Source of the DNA: Psychrobacter immobilis | GTDB lineage: Bacteria; Pseudomonadota; Gammaproteobacteria; Pseudomonadales; Moraxellaceae | DNA: 51,585 nucleotides | Assembly (NCBI RefSeq): GCF_904846235.1 | Contig: NZ_CAJGZN010000018.1 | Location: 1-51,585, forward strand | Direction of reading: 5' to 3' | Part shown: piece by piece, positions 20,388 to 30,446 of the stretch | Layout: every line of letters starts with the position of its first letter | Position numbering within the stretch: position 1 is the first letter of the stretch | Position numbers and translations under genes: made by a program | The notes under the pieces: model-generated | Told to the model about the DNA's origin: nothing | What the model saw: the letters and a program-made list of their open reading frames with translations, nothing else | The model's database searches: none

Positions 20388-21971
20388 ATGGAAAAATTAT
20401 CTCAAAAACTCCCGTTTTTACAACAGCGCTGGTTTCAGTTTTTACGGTTTTTGACTCGGCATTTTTTTGAAGATAATTGCCAGCAAAAGGCGGCTTCACT
20501 GACGTACACCACTATGCTGTCGATCGTGCCTGTATTAACGGTATTACTGATGATTTTGTCATCCGTACCAGCACTCGCATCGGTTAGAGCGCAGATTTAT
20601 GATGTCATCTATAGCAATCTATTGCCACAATCCAGCCTGCAAGTTAGTGAGTACATTAATGACTTCGCCGAAAAGTCATCTAACCTAACCATTATCGGTG
20701 CCATGATTTTGTTCTTTACGACTATCATGACCTTGACCACCATTGAGCGCGCGTTTAACCAAATCTGGCGAGTAGAAGATCGCTCGGGTGGCATCAAAAG
20801 CATGCTGCGTTATTGGACCATTGTTACGTTGGGACCTTTGGTACTGGGTACCGCTTTTATCGCTTCCAGTACCGTACAGAGTCTGAGCTTTCTCAATCGT
20901 CAAATTGCAGGCTACGGTATCGACTGGAGCTTTTGGGTACAAATGGCATCGATTGGTATTACGATGGCGGGCTTTATCGGTATGTACTGGTTTATTCCAA
21001 AGGCACGCGTACCGGCAAAAAATGCAGCCATCGCTGGCGTGTTTGTGGCTATTGTCTTTGAATTAATGAAGCATCTGTTTGGTACAGTGATGGCTAACTT
21101 TACCAGCTATGAAGCGATTTACGGTGCTTTTGCCGCACTGCCTATCTTTCTACTATGGATTTATCTGTCGTGGAATTTGATTTTATTAGGCGTTGAGATC
21201 AGCTATACCTTGACGATTTTTGAGACGGAAGAAGTCTACCCTCGTCACCCGTTACTCAGCTTGCTAGATATGTTGAACTTGGTTTATACCCACCACTTAA
21301 AAGGTGAAGCCGTTAGCGAACAGGCGCTGCGCAATGTCTTAGGTCGCAAAGAGCTGCCGAAATGGTATACCTATATCAACTACCTGCAAGACAGCAATCT
21401 GATTACCATGACAGATGATGATGACTACGTGCTCAAAAGAGACCTGAGTAGGATGACGTTATGGGACTTTTATCGTACCTTGCCCTACCCACTTCCTATC
21501 AAAGACGAGCTGGATGAGATGAAATTGGAAGGTCAAAAGCCTTGGCTAAGTTTATTGGTAAAACGCTTTGAAAACACCGAAGCGTATGCCAAACAGCAAC
21601 TGCATCTGCCGCTAAATGCTATCTTTGCCAATAGTGAGCCTCGTAAACAATCTAATAATAAGCATAGCGATGACCGTAAACTATTTAGAAAAACCTCTGC
21701 CGCCACTGAAAACGTACAACGACATGATAATCTAGATAGACATAATGAGAATATTTATAACGGTAATGATTCAAATATTGAAGCCTCACCGCACCTAGAG
21801 CCTATGGCTTATGATAAAGACAGTGATATTGAGTATGACGATCACGACAATGAAGCCATCATACCTCTAGGGACTAGTGAGAGTCATGCTGAGACAAATA
21901 TGAGCAGACGTACGCACAAAAACGCTATTATTACAGAAGCAGATAACCCTAAGGCTCATCGCAGTGAATAA
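20388..21971 (+). CDS. YihY/BrkB (UPF0761) family membrane protein with C-terminal extension
   Basis: The first about 290 residues are the YihY/virulence-factor-BrkB fold: QKAASLTYTTMLSIVPVLTVLL, then six membrane helices and the GAFAALPIFLLWIYLSWNLILLG signature. A cytoplasmic winged-helix-like part (to about residue 390) follows, then about 130 residues of Asn/Asp/His/Ser-rich, probably disordered tail. The role of the family is unsettled despite the old name ribonuclease BN. The start is uncertain: no strong ribosome site precedes 20,388 or the ATG at 20,379. Its last codons overlap the next gene by 8 bp. Confidence 0.82.
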   Translation: MEKLSQKLPFLQQRWFQFLRFLTRHFFEDNCQQKAASLTYTTMLSIVPVLTVLLMILSSVPALASVRAQIYDVIYSNLLPQSSLQVSEYINDFAEKSSNLTIIGAMILFFTTIMTLTTIERAFNQIWRVEDRSGGIKSMLRYWTIVTLGPLVLGTAFIASSTVQSLSFLNRQIAGYGIDWSFWVQMASIGITMAGFIGMYWFIPKARVPAKNAAIAGVFVAIVFELMKHLFGTVMANFTSYEAIYGAFAALPIFLLWIYLSWNLILLGVEISYTLTIFETEEVYPRHPLLSLLDMLNLVYTHHLKGEAVSEQALRNVLGRKELPKWYTYINYLQDSNLITMTDDDDYVLKRDLSRMTLWDFYRTLPYPLPIKDELDEMKLEGQKPWLSLLVKRFENTEAYAKQQLHLPLNAIFANSEPRKQSNNKHSDDRKLFRKTSAATENVQRHDNLDRHNENIYNGNDSNIEASPHLEPMAYDKDSDIEYDDHDNEAIIPLGTSESHAETNMSRRTHKNAIITEADNPKAHRSE

Positions 21972-23580
21972 AAATGATGGAGACAGCATCTGGACACGTA
22001 CGATCAATGCAAGTCAAAACAGACTTAAGCAGTTCACTAAGTTGTGGTCAATACAAACGCTGACTGACTTGCCTGATCGCTTAAATAATTTGTGGCAGTG
22101 GCTGATTGGCTCTTATTGGTTTATCCCAACCGCTTGTGTCATCGTCGGTATTTTACTTGCTCCTTTGCTAGTCGCAATTGATCAGCATTTTGATCGTGAA
22201 ACGGTAAAAGAGATCTCCTTTGCTTTTACTGGTGATGACGAGGCGGCGCGCGCTATTATGACCGCCATTGCTGGTGCCGTATTGGGCGTAGCCGGTACGA
22301 CGTTTTCAATTACAATCGCCGTCCTGTCGATGGCTTCTTCACAATTTGGTCCAAGACTACTACGTAACTTTTTGACCGACACTCCAAACCAGTTTGTCCT
22401 TGGCGCTTTTATCGGTACATTTAGCTATAGCTTACTGGTATTGAAGTCTATGCATAAGTCTGACGTGGCTTTTGGTGTGCCGCAATTGGCAGTAACTTTT
22501 GCTATTATCATGGCGATTATCTGTGCGCTGCTTTTAGTTTATTTTGTACAGCATATGGTACATGCTATTCAAGCGTCACACGTCATTCAAAATGCTAGCA
22601 ACGATGCGATTGCAAACATTTACTATTGGTATAACGATCGATGTGATATTCAACATCAACGCGATGCTGAGCACCATGATATCGAGCAGTTCCAAAACTG
22701 GCCTGCTATGCCGATTTATTCACCAAATTCAGGTTATTTACAGCAGATTTATCTTGAGTCATTGATTGCGCTGTCACAGGATTATGGTGGCGTGGTACAG
22801 ATGCATGTCAACCTCGGTAATTACGTCACTGACAAAAACGTCATTGGCTACTTTTATCAGCGACCTGAATCTCATCCAAATAACCAACAGAAGACAGCAA
22901 CCCCGCATCTGGCAGTGATACCGCGAGCGCCTGATGGACTGTTTTGGCAACGTCTTGCAAATTGCCTGCGACTTGAGCAACGATTGGCGCACTCTAACGA
23001 CATTGCATATAGCTTAGGTCAAATGACGGAAATTGCTGTACGCGCACTATCCCCTGGTATCAATGATCCAAAGACTGCGGTCAATTGCGTCCAGTCTCTA
23101 ACCAGCTGTCTGAGTATCATGATGCGGCGTCAGCCACCAAGCCCTTATCATTTTCACATACCGCAATCAGAGACTAACGATAGCTCTGAAAATACTATCA
23201 AACAGAAGCGACTGGCCATATTGGCACTAGTCACTCATATCCCAAAGATTTCTGATTTTATCAATGTATCACTTGGTGAGATACGTCGTTATGCAGCTGC
23301 TGACCTAATGGTCTTAAAAGCACTATGTCAGGCAATGGTCAATCTGAACTATGCACGGGTAAACAGCGCGCAGCAGCAAACGCTATTACATGAATTGCAT
23401 CTGATTCAGCGCGCCGGAGAAGAGAATTTAAATTATCAAGAGTTGGTCGATGATTTGGTCGCTATGTGCGAACAAGCCAAGCAGTTTATTCTTGATAAGG
23501 ATGCGCAGCACAAGCATTTTAATTACGTGAGTAATTTTGAAGCCGATATTCGTCAAGCGTTACAGACACAGTCTAGTTAA
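21964..23580 (+). CDS. DUF2254 membrane protein
   Basis: A 538-residue protein starting at GTG, with TAAGG 9 nt upstream and overlapping the YihY gene by 8 bp, so the two are translationally coupled. There are four membrane segments in the first about 200 residues (near 48-70, 97-125, 140-155, 170-195), containing FDRETVKEISFAFTGDDEAAR and AGTTFSITIAVLSMASSQFGPRLLRNF, typical of DUF2254. Most of the rest is soluble, with the conserved ALSPGINDPKTAVNC. The function is unknown. The coupling hints at a shared role with YihY. Confidence 0.8.
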   Translation: MNKNDGDSIWTRTINASQNRLKQFTKLWSIQTLTDLPDRLNNLWQWLIGSYWFIPTACVIVGILLAPLLVAIDQHFDRETVKEISFAFTGDDEAARAIMTAIAGAVLGVAGTTFSITIAVLSMASSQFGPRLLRNFLTDTPNQFVLGAFIGTFSYSLLVLKSMHKSDVAFGVPQLAVTFAIIMAIICALLLVYFVQHMVHAIQASHVIQNASNDAIANIYYWYNDRCDIQHQRDAEHHDIEQFQNWPAMPIYSPNSGYLQQIYLESLIALSQDYGGVVQMHVNLGNYVTDKNVIGYFYQRPESHPNNQQKTATPHLAVIPRAPDGLFWQRLANCLRLEQRLAHSNDIAYSLGQMTEIAVRALSPGINDPKTAVNCVQSLTSCLSIMMRRQPPSPYHFHIPQSETNDSSENTIKQKRLAILALVTHIPKISDFINVSLGEIRRYAAADLMVLKALCQAMVNLNYARVNSAQQQTLLHELHLIQRAGEENLNYQELVDDLVAMCEQAKQFILDKDAQHKHFNYVSNFEADIRQALQTQSS

Positions 23581-23734
23581 TGACATGACCAATTAACTGT
23601 TTAAATAAATAACCGTACCAGCCTTTATAAATACATCACTTATAAACACAACCCCTATAGCTAGCAACACTTATAACGTCCCTATAAGCCCTGTGCTTTA
23701 GATACTTTTTATATTTATACGAGACCTACTTTTT

Positions 23735-25009
23735 ATGGCATCTGCAACCAGCCTTACTATCCTAGAAATCAGCGCCATATTTTTGTCGATTACCGCTTCA
23801 TTAACTTATATCAATCACCGCTTTATTGGTTTGCCGACCACTATCGGTGTCATGGTCATCTCTATCTTACTGTCAATCGGTGCGATATTTTTAGGCTTCT
23901 TAGGGTTTGATCAGCTGATCGATTACGAAGTCAGTTTATTGGAGCAGCTTGATTTTACCGAAGTACTCTTAGACGGCATGCTATCGATGTTGCTATTTGC
24001 AGGCGCATTACACATCAATATTGGTGACTTGAGACGCTACAAGCTACCTATCGGCATCCTTGCAGGACTTGGTACGATCATATCGGCGATGCTCATTGCG
24101 ACCGCAATTTACTTTATGTTGCCGCTCTTCGGTTTCGGCCTGCCGTTTCTCTGGTGTCTGTTATTTGGGGCGCTTATCTCCCCTACCGATCCTATTGCCG
24201 TCATGGGTATTTTGTCGTCAGCAGGCGCTCCAAAGAGTATCGAGACTGTCATCGCTGGCGAGTCATTGTTCAATGATGGTATCGGCGTGGTCATCTTCGT
24301 TTTATTGCTAGGGATTTTATCTAGCGGTGATATTCCTACTGCCAACTATGTCGCACATACATTAGCGGTTGAAGCTGGTGGTGGCGTTGTTTTCGGACTG
24401 GTACTTGGTGCGATTTTGTACTACTTGCTCAAAAGCATTGATAGCTATCAAGAAGAGGTGCTATTGACATTAGCAGGTGTCATCGGTGGCTACGCGCTGG
24501 CCAGTCATTGGCATTTATCAGGGCCACTCGCCATGGTCATGATGGGTCTAATGGTTGGTAATCGTGGTCGCGAGCTAGCCATGAGTGATAAGACACGGCA
24601 CTATATTGATTTGTTCTGGGAATTGATTGATGAGATTTTAAATGCCATTTTGTTTGTGCTCATCGGTCTAGAAGTGGTGATGATTGCTTATTCAGGCAAT
24701 TTATTTATTGCTAGTGGTTCGACGATTTTGATTGCGCTGATTGCTCGATTTATCGTGGTAGGCATGACGACCAAAACCTTTCACCGTCAGCTTGATTTAC
24801 CTACGGGCGCGTGGAAGGTCCTGACATGGGGCGGCTTACGCGGTGGTATCTCAGTCGCGTTAGTATTACAGTTACCGATCGGAGCTGAACGAGAGATTCT
24901 ATTGGCACTCACTTATGCAGTGGTGATTTTCTCTATCTTAGTACAAGGTCTAAGCGTCGGTAAAGTCGCTAAAAGCATTCGTACGGATGAAAAAACAGTA
25001 GACGTATAA
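23735..25009 (+). CDS. Na+/H+ antiporter of the CPA1 family
   Basis: A 424-residue cation/proton antiporter with about twelve membrane helices. The CPA1 signatures are ALISPTDPIAVMGIL, AGESLFNDGIGVVIF (the ND pair of the ion site) and WGGLRGGISVALVLQLP. It would exchange Na+ (or K+) for protons at the inner membrane for pH and salt homeostasis. It has only a short polar tail, so no regulatory RCK/TrkA domain. Single gene, closed by a strong terminator. Confidence 0.92.
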   Translation: MASATSLTILEISAIFLSITASLTYINHRFIGLPTTIGVMVISILLSIGAIFLGFLGFDQLIDYEVSLLEQLDFTEVLLDGMLSMLLFAGALHINIGDLRRYKLPIGILAGLGTIISAMLIATAIYFMLPLFGFGLPFLWCLLFGALISPTDPIAVMGILSSAGAPKSIETVIAGESLFNDGIGVVIFVLLLGILSSGDIPTANYVAHTLAVEAGGGVVFGLVLGAILYYLLKSIDSYQEEVLLTLAGVIGGYALASHWHLSGPLAMVMMGLMVGNRGRELAMSDKTRHYIDLFWELIDEILNAILFVLIGLEVVMIAYSGNLFIASGSTILIALIARFIVVGMTTKTFHRQLDLPTGAWKVLTWGGLRGGISVALVLQLPIGAEREILLALTYAVVIFSILVQGLSVGKVAKSIRTDEKTVDV

Positions 25010-25029
25010 ACTAAAAATATAGCAGGCAC

Positions 25030-25072
25030 AAAAAATCCAGCATAAGATACTTGTCTTATGCTGGATTTTTTA
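25030..25072. terminator. strong bidirectional terminator
   Basis: AAAAATCCAGCATAAGA / TCTTATGCTGGATTTTT is a 17-bp perfect stem with A/T flanks. It ends the antiporter gene (+) and the pyrB-pyrC'-DUF2127 run (-). Confidence 0.9.
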
Positions 25073-25087
25073 ACTTAAATTTAAACG

Positions 25088-25573
25088 TTATATCAAGCCC
25101 TTTCGTTTCATATTACGATAAACCACGATAATAATAAGCAGATTAGAAACCAATATCCCAAGCTTAAACCAGTCAAACGGGCTAACGATCAGATAGTAAA
25201 TTTCTATAGGAATAAATACCCCGTAGCCCAGCACCCCAAACCAATACGCCCATGTTTTGTCATGCCATAAGCCATAAGCTTCGAGGAAGCGCAAACTGGC
25301 ATAAGCGAATATCAATAATAAAAACATCGGCCAGTTTTTACTTGCTTGCTGAGCAATACGTACGGCACTATCGATTTGCGGGGCAAGCAGATGACCGAAA
25401 CTGCGCTGCCAAGTAACCGTTGCGGTCGTTAGCCAATGCTCAAGATTGGTATGCCACCACCATAATGCCCCTGCTCCTAGTAACGCACCAATCCCTTTGA
25501 CTACCTCATAAATGGCCACTGCTTTGATAGACTCACTCGCCGTACTGCGCGATTTTTCTTGCTGACCATTCAT
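25088..25573 (-). CDS. DUF2127 membrane protein
   Basis: A 161-residue protein with four hydrophobic segments and the pattern AVAIYEVVKGIGALLGAGALW near the start, then RFLEAYGLWHDKTWAYWFGVLGYGVFIPIEIYYL, typical of DUF2127. The ATG at 25,573 has an AGGGG site; the longer open frame running into pyrC' has none. The stop-to-start gap from pyrC' is 55 bp, so it may be in the same transcript. The function is unknown. Confidence 0.8.
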   Translation of the reverse strand: MNGQQEKSRSTASESIKAVAIYEVVKGIGALLGAGALWWWHTNLEHWLTTATVTWQRSFGHLLAPQIDSAVRIAQQASKNWPMFLLLIFAYASLRFLEAYGLWHDKTWAYWFGVLGYGVFIPIEIYYLIVSPFDWFKLGILVSNLLIIIVVYRNMKRKGLI

Positions 25574-25628
25574 AGTAACCCCTTTATCCTTCGAGGATGG
25601 CGGCAGACGGTCATCCTGTCGGGGCAAA

Positions 25629-26840
25629 TTAGCCAAAGAATGTCTCCACAACACGTCCTTGCAACTGCTGATTGAAAAACGGCGTGTTCTTACCATTCGA
25701 TAGCATCGATTGCGCGGTTACTTGCCACTCAAGGTTAGGATCGACTAATACTGCACCGCCAATCGCTTCGTACTGATCACTAATACCTGCGATTTTTGCA
25801 GGATTTAGGCAGATTTTATCTACTAATTGCGAGAGTGTTAAGACATCGTCATTTACCAGCTGACAAGCCAGCGCCATAAACGTATCGAAGTTTGAGATAC
25901 CTGGCGTACTCTCAGCGAATGGTGCTTTTTTGGCCGTACTATTCAGTGGTTCGTGATGACTACAGATGGCATCAATAGTGCCATCTTTTAATCCGCGGCG
26001 GATTGCCTGCTGATCAGTATTACTACGCAGTGGTGGTAACACATATGCCTGAGCATTAAAGCCTTCAAGATTGTCATCAGTTAGATAAAGCTGATGCATT
26101 GCAACGTCGCAAGTCACTGGCAAGCCTTTATCTTTTGCCCAGCGCATGAGCTCGATAGAAGACTTACATGATAACTGACTAAAATGAGCAGCGATTCCGG
26201 TCTCTTCAACCATCAGTAGCTGCGTAGACAATGCAACCGTTTCCGCAATCCAAGGAATCCCTTGCAGACCATGATAAGAAGCAATATAGCCCTCATGTGC
26301 CACGCCATCTCCAGACAGACTTAGCTCATCAGGATAAAAGAATACTTTCATACCAAAAGTCGCCGCGTATTCTAGTGTACGCAGCAATACTAAGTCATTG
26401 CGAAAAGGTCTACGCGCATTAGATACTGCGATACAGCCGCCCTTTTTAAGCCCTGCGATATTAGACGGTCGTTCGCCCTCTAGCCCTGTAGTCAATGCAC
26501 CCAAAATATGCAAGTAAATTCCGCCATCACTCAGGGCGCGTTCACGTAAACCTTTCAAGAGTGAGCCATTTTCTAAAATAGGATTGGTATCAGGCGGCGT
26601 CACTACATGCAAAAACCCATTACCACGAGCAGCGCTGCCTTCTGATTTTAGCGTACCGTGTTGCTGTTGGCCTGGCTCACGCAAGCGCGCGCATAGATCT
26701 ACCAATGGTGGTAATAACCACATCTCACGGCCAGAATCGAGTGTAGACAGTTTTTCTGTTGCAGCTTGTGGAAGCGCATCTTTAAATGCTTTTGGTAAAT
26801 GGTCAAGAATGGGTGCATCAGTATTAAGCATTGTAGACAT
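25629..26840 (-). CDS. pyrC': dihydroorotase-like protein PyrC' (probably non-catalytic)
   Basis: An amidohydrolase-fold protein of 403 aa beside pyrB. Active dihydroorotases carry D-x-H-x-H before L-R-E-P-G for zinc; here the segment reads VDLCARLREPG (about residues 47-57), with Cys and Arg where the His ligands should be. This matches the inactive PyrC' of Pseudomonas, which holds the aspartate carbamoyltransferase complex together. The gene is 58 bp after pyrB on the same strand. A catalytic pyrC would be expected elsewhere in the genome. An ATG three codons later is possible; no strong ribosome site is seen. Confidence 0.85.
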   Translation of the reverse strand: MSTMLNTDAPILDHLPKAFKDALPQAATEKLSTLDSGREMWLLPPLVDLCARLREPGQQQHGTLKSEGSAARGNGFLHVVTPPDTNPILENGSLLKGLRERALSDGGIYLHILGALTTGLEGERPSNIAGLKKGGCIAVSNARRPFRNDLVLLRTLEYAATFGMKVFFYPDELSLSGDGVAHEGYIASYHGLQGIPWIAETVALSTQLLMVEETGIAAHFSQLSCKSSIELMRWAKDKGLPVTCDVAMHQLYLTDDNLEGFNAQAYVLPPLRSNTDQQAIRRGLKDGTIDAICSHHEPLNSTAKKAPFAESTPGISNFDTFMALACQLVNDDVLTLSQLVDKICLNPAKIAGISDQYEAIGGAVLVDPNLEWQVTAQSMLSNGKNTPFFNQQLQGRVVETFFG

Positions 26841-26898
26841 AACGTTATTACCGTATCAATAAAATGAAATAAATGAGAATAAGTCGCGCGGCAAGCTG

Positions 26899-27972
26899 TT
26901 ACTTGCCAGCCGCTTGATGAGCACGTTGACCTTCCATCGCAAGCGACAAGACCGCCATTCGTATGGCAATACCGTTATTTACCTGCTTTAAGATCACCGA
27001 TTGCGCGCCATCAGCCACACTAGAGGCAATCTCAACACCGCGGTTCATTGGCCCTGGATGCATAACTAGCGCATCAGGCTTGGCCAATGCCACTCGCTCT
27101 GGCGTGATCCCATAATGCTTATAGTATTCACTTGACGATGCCAATAGCGGCGAACCGATACGCTCATTTTGTATTCTTAATCCCATAATCACATCACAAT
27201 CAGTGACACACTCATCCATATTTTCATATACTTTTACGCCAAAACGCTCAATACCTTTCGGCAATAAAGTACGCGGCGCACACACACGGATATCTGTCAC
27301 ACCTAGGGTTTGCAAGGCGCTAATATCAGAACGGGCAACGCGTGAGTGCTTAATATCACCAACGATTGCGATAGACAGCTCTTCAAATGGACGCGGTGCC
27401 TCACGGTGAATGGTCAACATGTCGAGCATCCCTTGCGTGGGGTGTGCATGCCAGCCATCCCCGCCATTGATGATAGCAATATCAGGAGTGACCTCTGTCG
27501 CCATAAAATGCGCGGCACCTGATGCTGAATGTCGAACTACAAAAATATCTGCGGTCATCGCCTGTAGATTCCACAAGGTATCGCGTAGACTCTCGCCTTT
27601 TTTGGTACTAGAGCGTTCGATATCGATATTGAGTACATTAGCACCCAAGCGTTTTTCTGCTACTTCAAAAGTCGTCCGGGTACGAGTCGATGGTTCAAAG
27701 AACAAATTCATGACCGTATAGCCATCTAACTCAGGACGATTGATGAGCTGCCCGTTTTCATCAAAGAAAGTCTCTGCTTTTGCGATAATAGCTTTGAGCT
27801 GTGCTTTATTAAGACCTTCAACACCCAAGAAATGCCTGATACTGCCATCGGTGTTGAGCTGCGGACGACTCAGTGAGGTATTGAGTCTTTGATGAATTGT
27901 ATTGGGATCAAATTTTGCATAATCAGTCGGTGAGACTGGTTGGGTAGCGCTACTATCGAGAGAATTTGACAT
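26899..27972 (-). CDS. pyrB: aspartate carbamoyltransferase catalytic subunit
   Basis: Joins carbamoyl phosphate and aspartate in the second step of pyrimidine synthesis. The carbamoyl-phosphate site [19 protein letters not shown] (about residues 92-110) and [12 protein letters not shown] are intact. At 357 aa it has an N-terminal extension compared with the E. coli subunit (311 aa), as in class A enzymes that pair with PyrC'. First gene of the pyrB-pyrC' unit. Confidence 0.95.
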   Translation of the reverse strand: MSNSLDSSATQPVSPTDYAKFDPNTIHQRLNTSLSRPQLNTDGSIRHFLGVEGLNKAQLKAIIAKAETFFDENGQLINRPELDGYTVMNLFFEPSTRTRTTFEVAEKRLGANVLNIDIERSSTKKGESLRDTLWNLQAMTADIFVVRHSASGAAHFMATEVTPDIAIINGGDGWHAHPTQGMLDMLTIHREAPRPFEELSIAIVGDIKHSRVARSDISALQTLGVTDIRVCAPRTLLPKGIERFGVKVYENMDECVTDCDVIMGLRIQNERIGSPLLASSSEYYKHYGITPERVALAKPDALVMHPGPMNRGVEIASSVADGAQSVILKQVNNGIAIRMAVLSLAMEGQRAHQAAGK

Positions 27973-28225
27973 AATGACGAGTCTTTATTGTGGGTTTATA
28001 TGAGTCTGTCGTAATCGCTTATTCATCTTTGTTCAATCATTTAGCACCGATAGGCACAGAGACGAGGACATTTTGACGCTTATTTGCTACAATTTACCGT
28101 AATCAAATTCGACCAAAACCGCCTCAGCAGACAATCAGAAAGCGTAAATAGACATGCTATATTCTCATAGAGAATAATTCTGACAAATCTATAAATGAAT
28201 AACAATAGATATAGTGTAGCCGATT

Positions 28226-28254
28226 TTGTGGTCAGGACAAAGATACCGTATAAG
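28226..28254 (+). promoter_or_regulatory. possible fbp promoter
   Basis: TTGTGG (28,226-28,231) and TATAAG (28,249-28,254) are separated by 17 nt and lie about 100 bp before the fbp ATG. The rest of the 384-bp pyrB-fbp region shows no gene or clear operator. Confidence 0.4.
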
Positions 28255-28356
28255 CTATTTAAAAATTCACCCATTTAAGGTGTGCCAAATGCCGCCTATG
28301 GCCTGACTCTAAGACCATCCATTTTTTACTTTCCATACCCTCTATTAGGAAGCTTT

Positions 28357-29340
28357 ATGACGACCTTAGCAGATTATCTAAACCAACATGCCTCTAGTCC
28401 TGCACTCAACGACGTAATTACCACGGTCACTAATGTTGGTAAAACCATCTCACAACTACTTAGAAAAGGTGCTCTGGCAGATATTTTAGGCGAGGCTGGC
28501 AATCAAAACGTCCAAGGCGAAGATCAGAAAAAACTAGACGTACTGGCCAATGACTTACTGCTAGATGCATTGGCAAAGAATACCCATTGTGCCGGCGTTG
28601 CATCAGAAGAGCTTGATGATGCCACCCCTGCTAATGACGATGGCAGTCTATTGGTTTTGTTTGACCCACTAGATGGCTCATCAAATATTGATATCAATAT
28701 GGCAGTAGGTACGATTTTTTCTGTTCTGCCGTACGAGCGTCAAGGTCAAACCAGTGAAAACAGCGACTATCTACAGGCAGGTAACAAACAGCTAGCAGCA
28801 GGGTACTTGTTATATGGCACCTCTACGGTACTGGCGTTGACCATCGCAGATAAGGTCGTGATGTTTAGCCTAGATCCAGAAACTGAAGACTATGTGCTAA
28901 TAGAAGACAACGTGCAAATCGATGCCGATACGAGCGAATATGCGATCAATAGCTCAAATTATCGCTACTGGCGCGCACCGATGCAACAGTACATCGATGA
29001 GTTAATCGCTGGCGAGACAGGCGTACGTGGACGCGATTTCAATACGCGTTGGGTCGCCGCTATGGTTGGTGACGTCCATCGTATCTTATGCCGCGGTGGT
29101 CTCTTCACTTATCCGTTTGATACCAAATACGCGCATAAAGCAGGTAAACTACGCTTGATGTATGAAGCCAATCCAATGAGCTTATTGATTGAACGCGCGG
29201 GTGGCGGTGCGACAGACGCTGTTAATCGTATCTTAGATATCGAGCCCACTGACATTCATCAGCGTGTTCCTGTGGTGCTCGGTAGCAAAAACGAAGTCAA
29301 TTATGTTAGAGACTTACACGTCAATTATTCTGAAAAATAA
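28357..29340 (+). CDS. fbp: class I fructose-1,6-bisphosphatase
   Basis: Removes the 1-phosphate of fructose-1,6-bisphosphate in gluconeogenesis. The metal-site motif [22 protein letters not shown] and GGLFTYPFD are intact. Length is 327 aa from the ATG at 28,357, which has TTAGGA at good spacing; an open frame extends 25 codons upstream but without a ribosome site. Single gene, divergent from pyrB. Confidence 0.95.
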   Translation: MTTLADYLNQHASSPALNDVITTVTNVGKTISQLLRKGALADILGEAGNQNVQGEDQKKLDVLANDLLLDALAKNTHCAGVASEELDDATPANDDGSLLVLFDPLDGSSNIDINMAVGTIFSVLPYERQGQTSENSDYLQAGNKQLAAGYLLYGTSTVLALTIADKVVMFSLDPETEDYVLIEDNVQIDADTSEYAINSSNYRYWRAPMQQYIDELIAGETGVRGRDFNTRWVAAMVGDVHRILCRGGLFTYPFDTKYAHKAGKLRLMYEANPMSLLIERAGGGATDAVNRILDIEPTDIHQRVPVVLGSKNEVNYVRDLHVNYSEK

Positions 29341-29445
29341 TTGATTGACGCACTTGTTAAGAACAGCCAGCAGAATGCTAAATTAATCATAGATATTTTG
29401 CTGGCTATCTAAACGACTCCTTTACTCTTCTCTAAGCGATCCACT

Positions 29446-30240
29446 ATGGTACTAAATCCCACCGAGCTGATTACCTCAGATAAGAACACCACCGTCAAGC
29501 TTGTAAAAGCCCTATTGGCACAAGCACGTCAACGCAAAAAGCATGGTCAGACCGTCATAGAAGGCGTCCATTTGATAGATGCTGCGCTGCGTAGCGACTA
29601 TCCTTTTGCCCAGATACTACTGTCTGAGTCAGCGCGTAGTCATCCTGAAGTTCAGCAAATATTGACTCGTCTGCCGACTTATACGCCTATTCTTATTTTA
29701 TCCAATTCACTGTACGAGAGTATTCGTAGCTTAGGTACTGGTATCGATATCATGGCTATCATCAACGTACCAACGCCTAACTTATCAATGATTGATGAAG
29801 ATTGCTTGATCTTAAATGATGTACAGGACAGCGGAAATGTCGGCACACTTTTGCGTACAGCAGCAGCCGTTGGTATTCGCAATATCCTATGTACTAGCGC
29901 AACTGCTCAGGCTTGGTCTCCAAAGACGTTACGAGCCGGTATGGGTGCACAGTTTGCCCTGACTATTTATGAAGGCTTGAGTACGCAAGATATTTTAGAT
30001 CACGTAAAAGTTCCACTGTTGGCGACCAGCTCACATACAGATACTATCATTTACGATCACGATTTATCTGCGCCTGTGGCGTGGATTATGGGTCATGAAG
30101 GTCAAGGCGTTTGTGACGAGCTAATGCAATGTGCCACGCCGATAGCCTTACCGCAGCCAAATGGTCAAGAGAGCTTAAATGTCGCTATTGCAGGGTCTTT
30201 ATGTCTGTACGAAACCTTGCGCCAAAGACAATACTCTTAG
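29446..30240 (+). CDS. TrmH/SpoU-family RNA methyltransferase
   Basis: A knotted SPOUT methyltransferase of 264 aa that would methylate a ribose 2'-OH on rRNA or tRNA. Motif 1 is LNDVQDSGNVGTLLRTAAA (about residues 124-142), motif 2 is IMGHEGQGVCDELM, and motif 3 is LPQPNGQESLNVAIAGSLC. An N-terminal substrate-binding domain of about 100 residues precedes. The target base cannot be told. The leader has only a weak ribosome site. Confidence 0.9.
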   Translation: MVLNPTELITSDKNTTVKLVKALLAQARQRKKHGQTVIEGVHLIDAALRSDYPFAQILLSESARSHPEVQQILTRLPTYTPILILSNSLYESIRSLGTGIDIMAIINVPTPNLSMIDEDCLILNDVQDSGNVGTLLRTAAAVGIRNILCTSATAQAWSPKTLRAGMGAQFALTIYEGLSTQDILDHVKVPLLATSSHTDTIIYDHDLSAPVAWIMGHEGQGVCDELMQCATPIALPQPNGQESLNVAIAGSLCLYETLRQRQYS

Positions 30241-30283
30241 CGTCCATTTATAACTACAATTAAAATCTTCTCTATCAAGCAAT

Positions 30284-30318
30284 AAAAAAACCCACTACCG
30301 ATTGATAGTGGGTTTTTG
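30284..30318 (+). terminator. terminator after the SpoU methyltransferase gene
   Basis: AAAAACCCACTA / TAGTGGGTTTTT with an 8-nt loop and T tail. It is symmetrical enough to work on both strands. Confidence 0.88.
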
Positions 30319-30336
30319 TTATCTGTCTACTACTAA

Positions 30337-30444
30337 TATAGTCAAAGAAGTCTAAAACGGATACAAGGCAGCCGACTGCAGATTGTACAAGTAGTACCTC
30401 TAAGTAGGATAACGCCGTAGCCGTTTAGTAACTCTGTGACTATA
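30337..30444. repeat. MITE-like inverted-repeat element
   Basis: A 108-bp element with imperfect inverted ends of about 28 bp. TATAGTCA (30,337-30,344) pairs perfectly with TGACTATA (30,437-30,444), followed inward by CTAAAACGG and CCGTTTAG. The core has ATTGTACAAGTAGTAC. No open frame. It sits between the SpoU terminator and the etfA stop. Similar to 15,374-15,475. Confidence 0.65.
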
Positions 30445-30446
30445 CA

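Noticed and set aside
25574..25696. N-terminal extension of the DUF2127 protein into pyrC'
   Set aside because: The extension overlaps pyrC', lacks a ribosome site and is unlike the family; ATG 25,573 has AGGGG.
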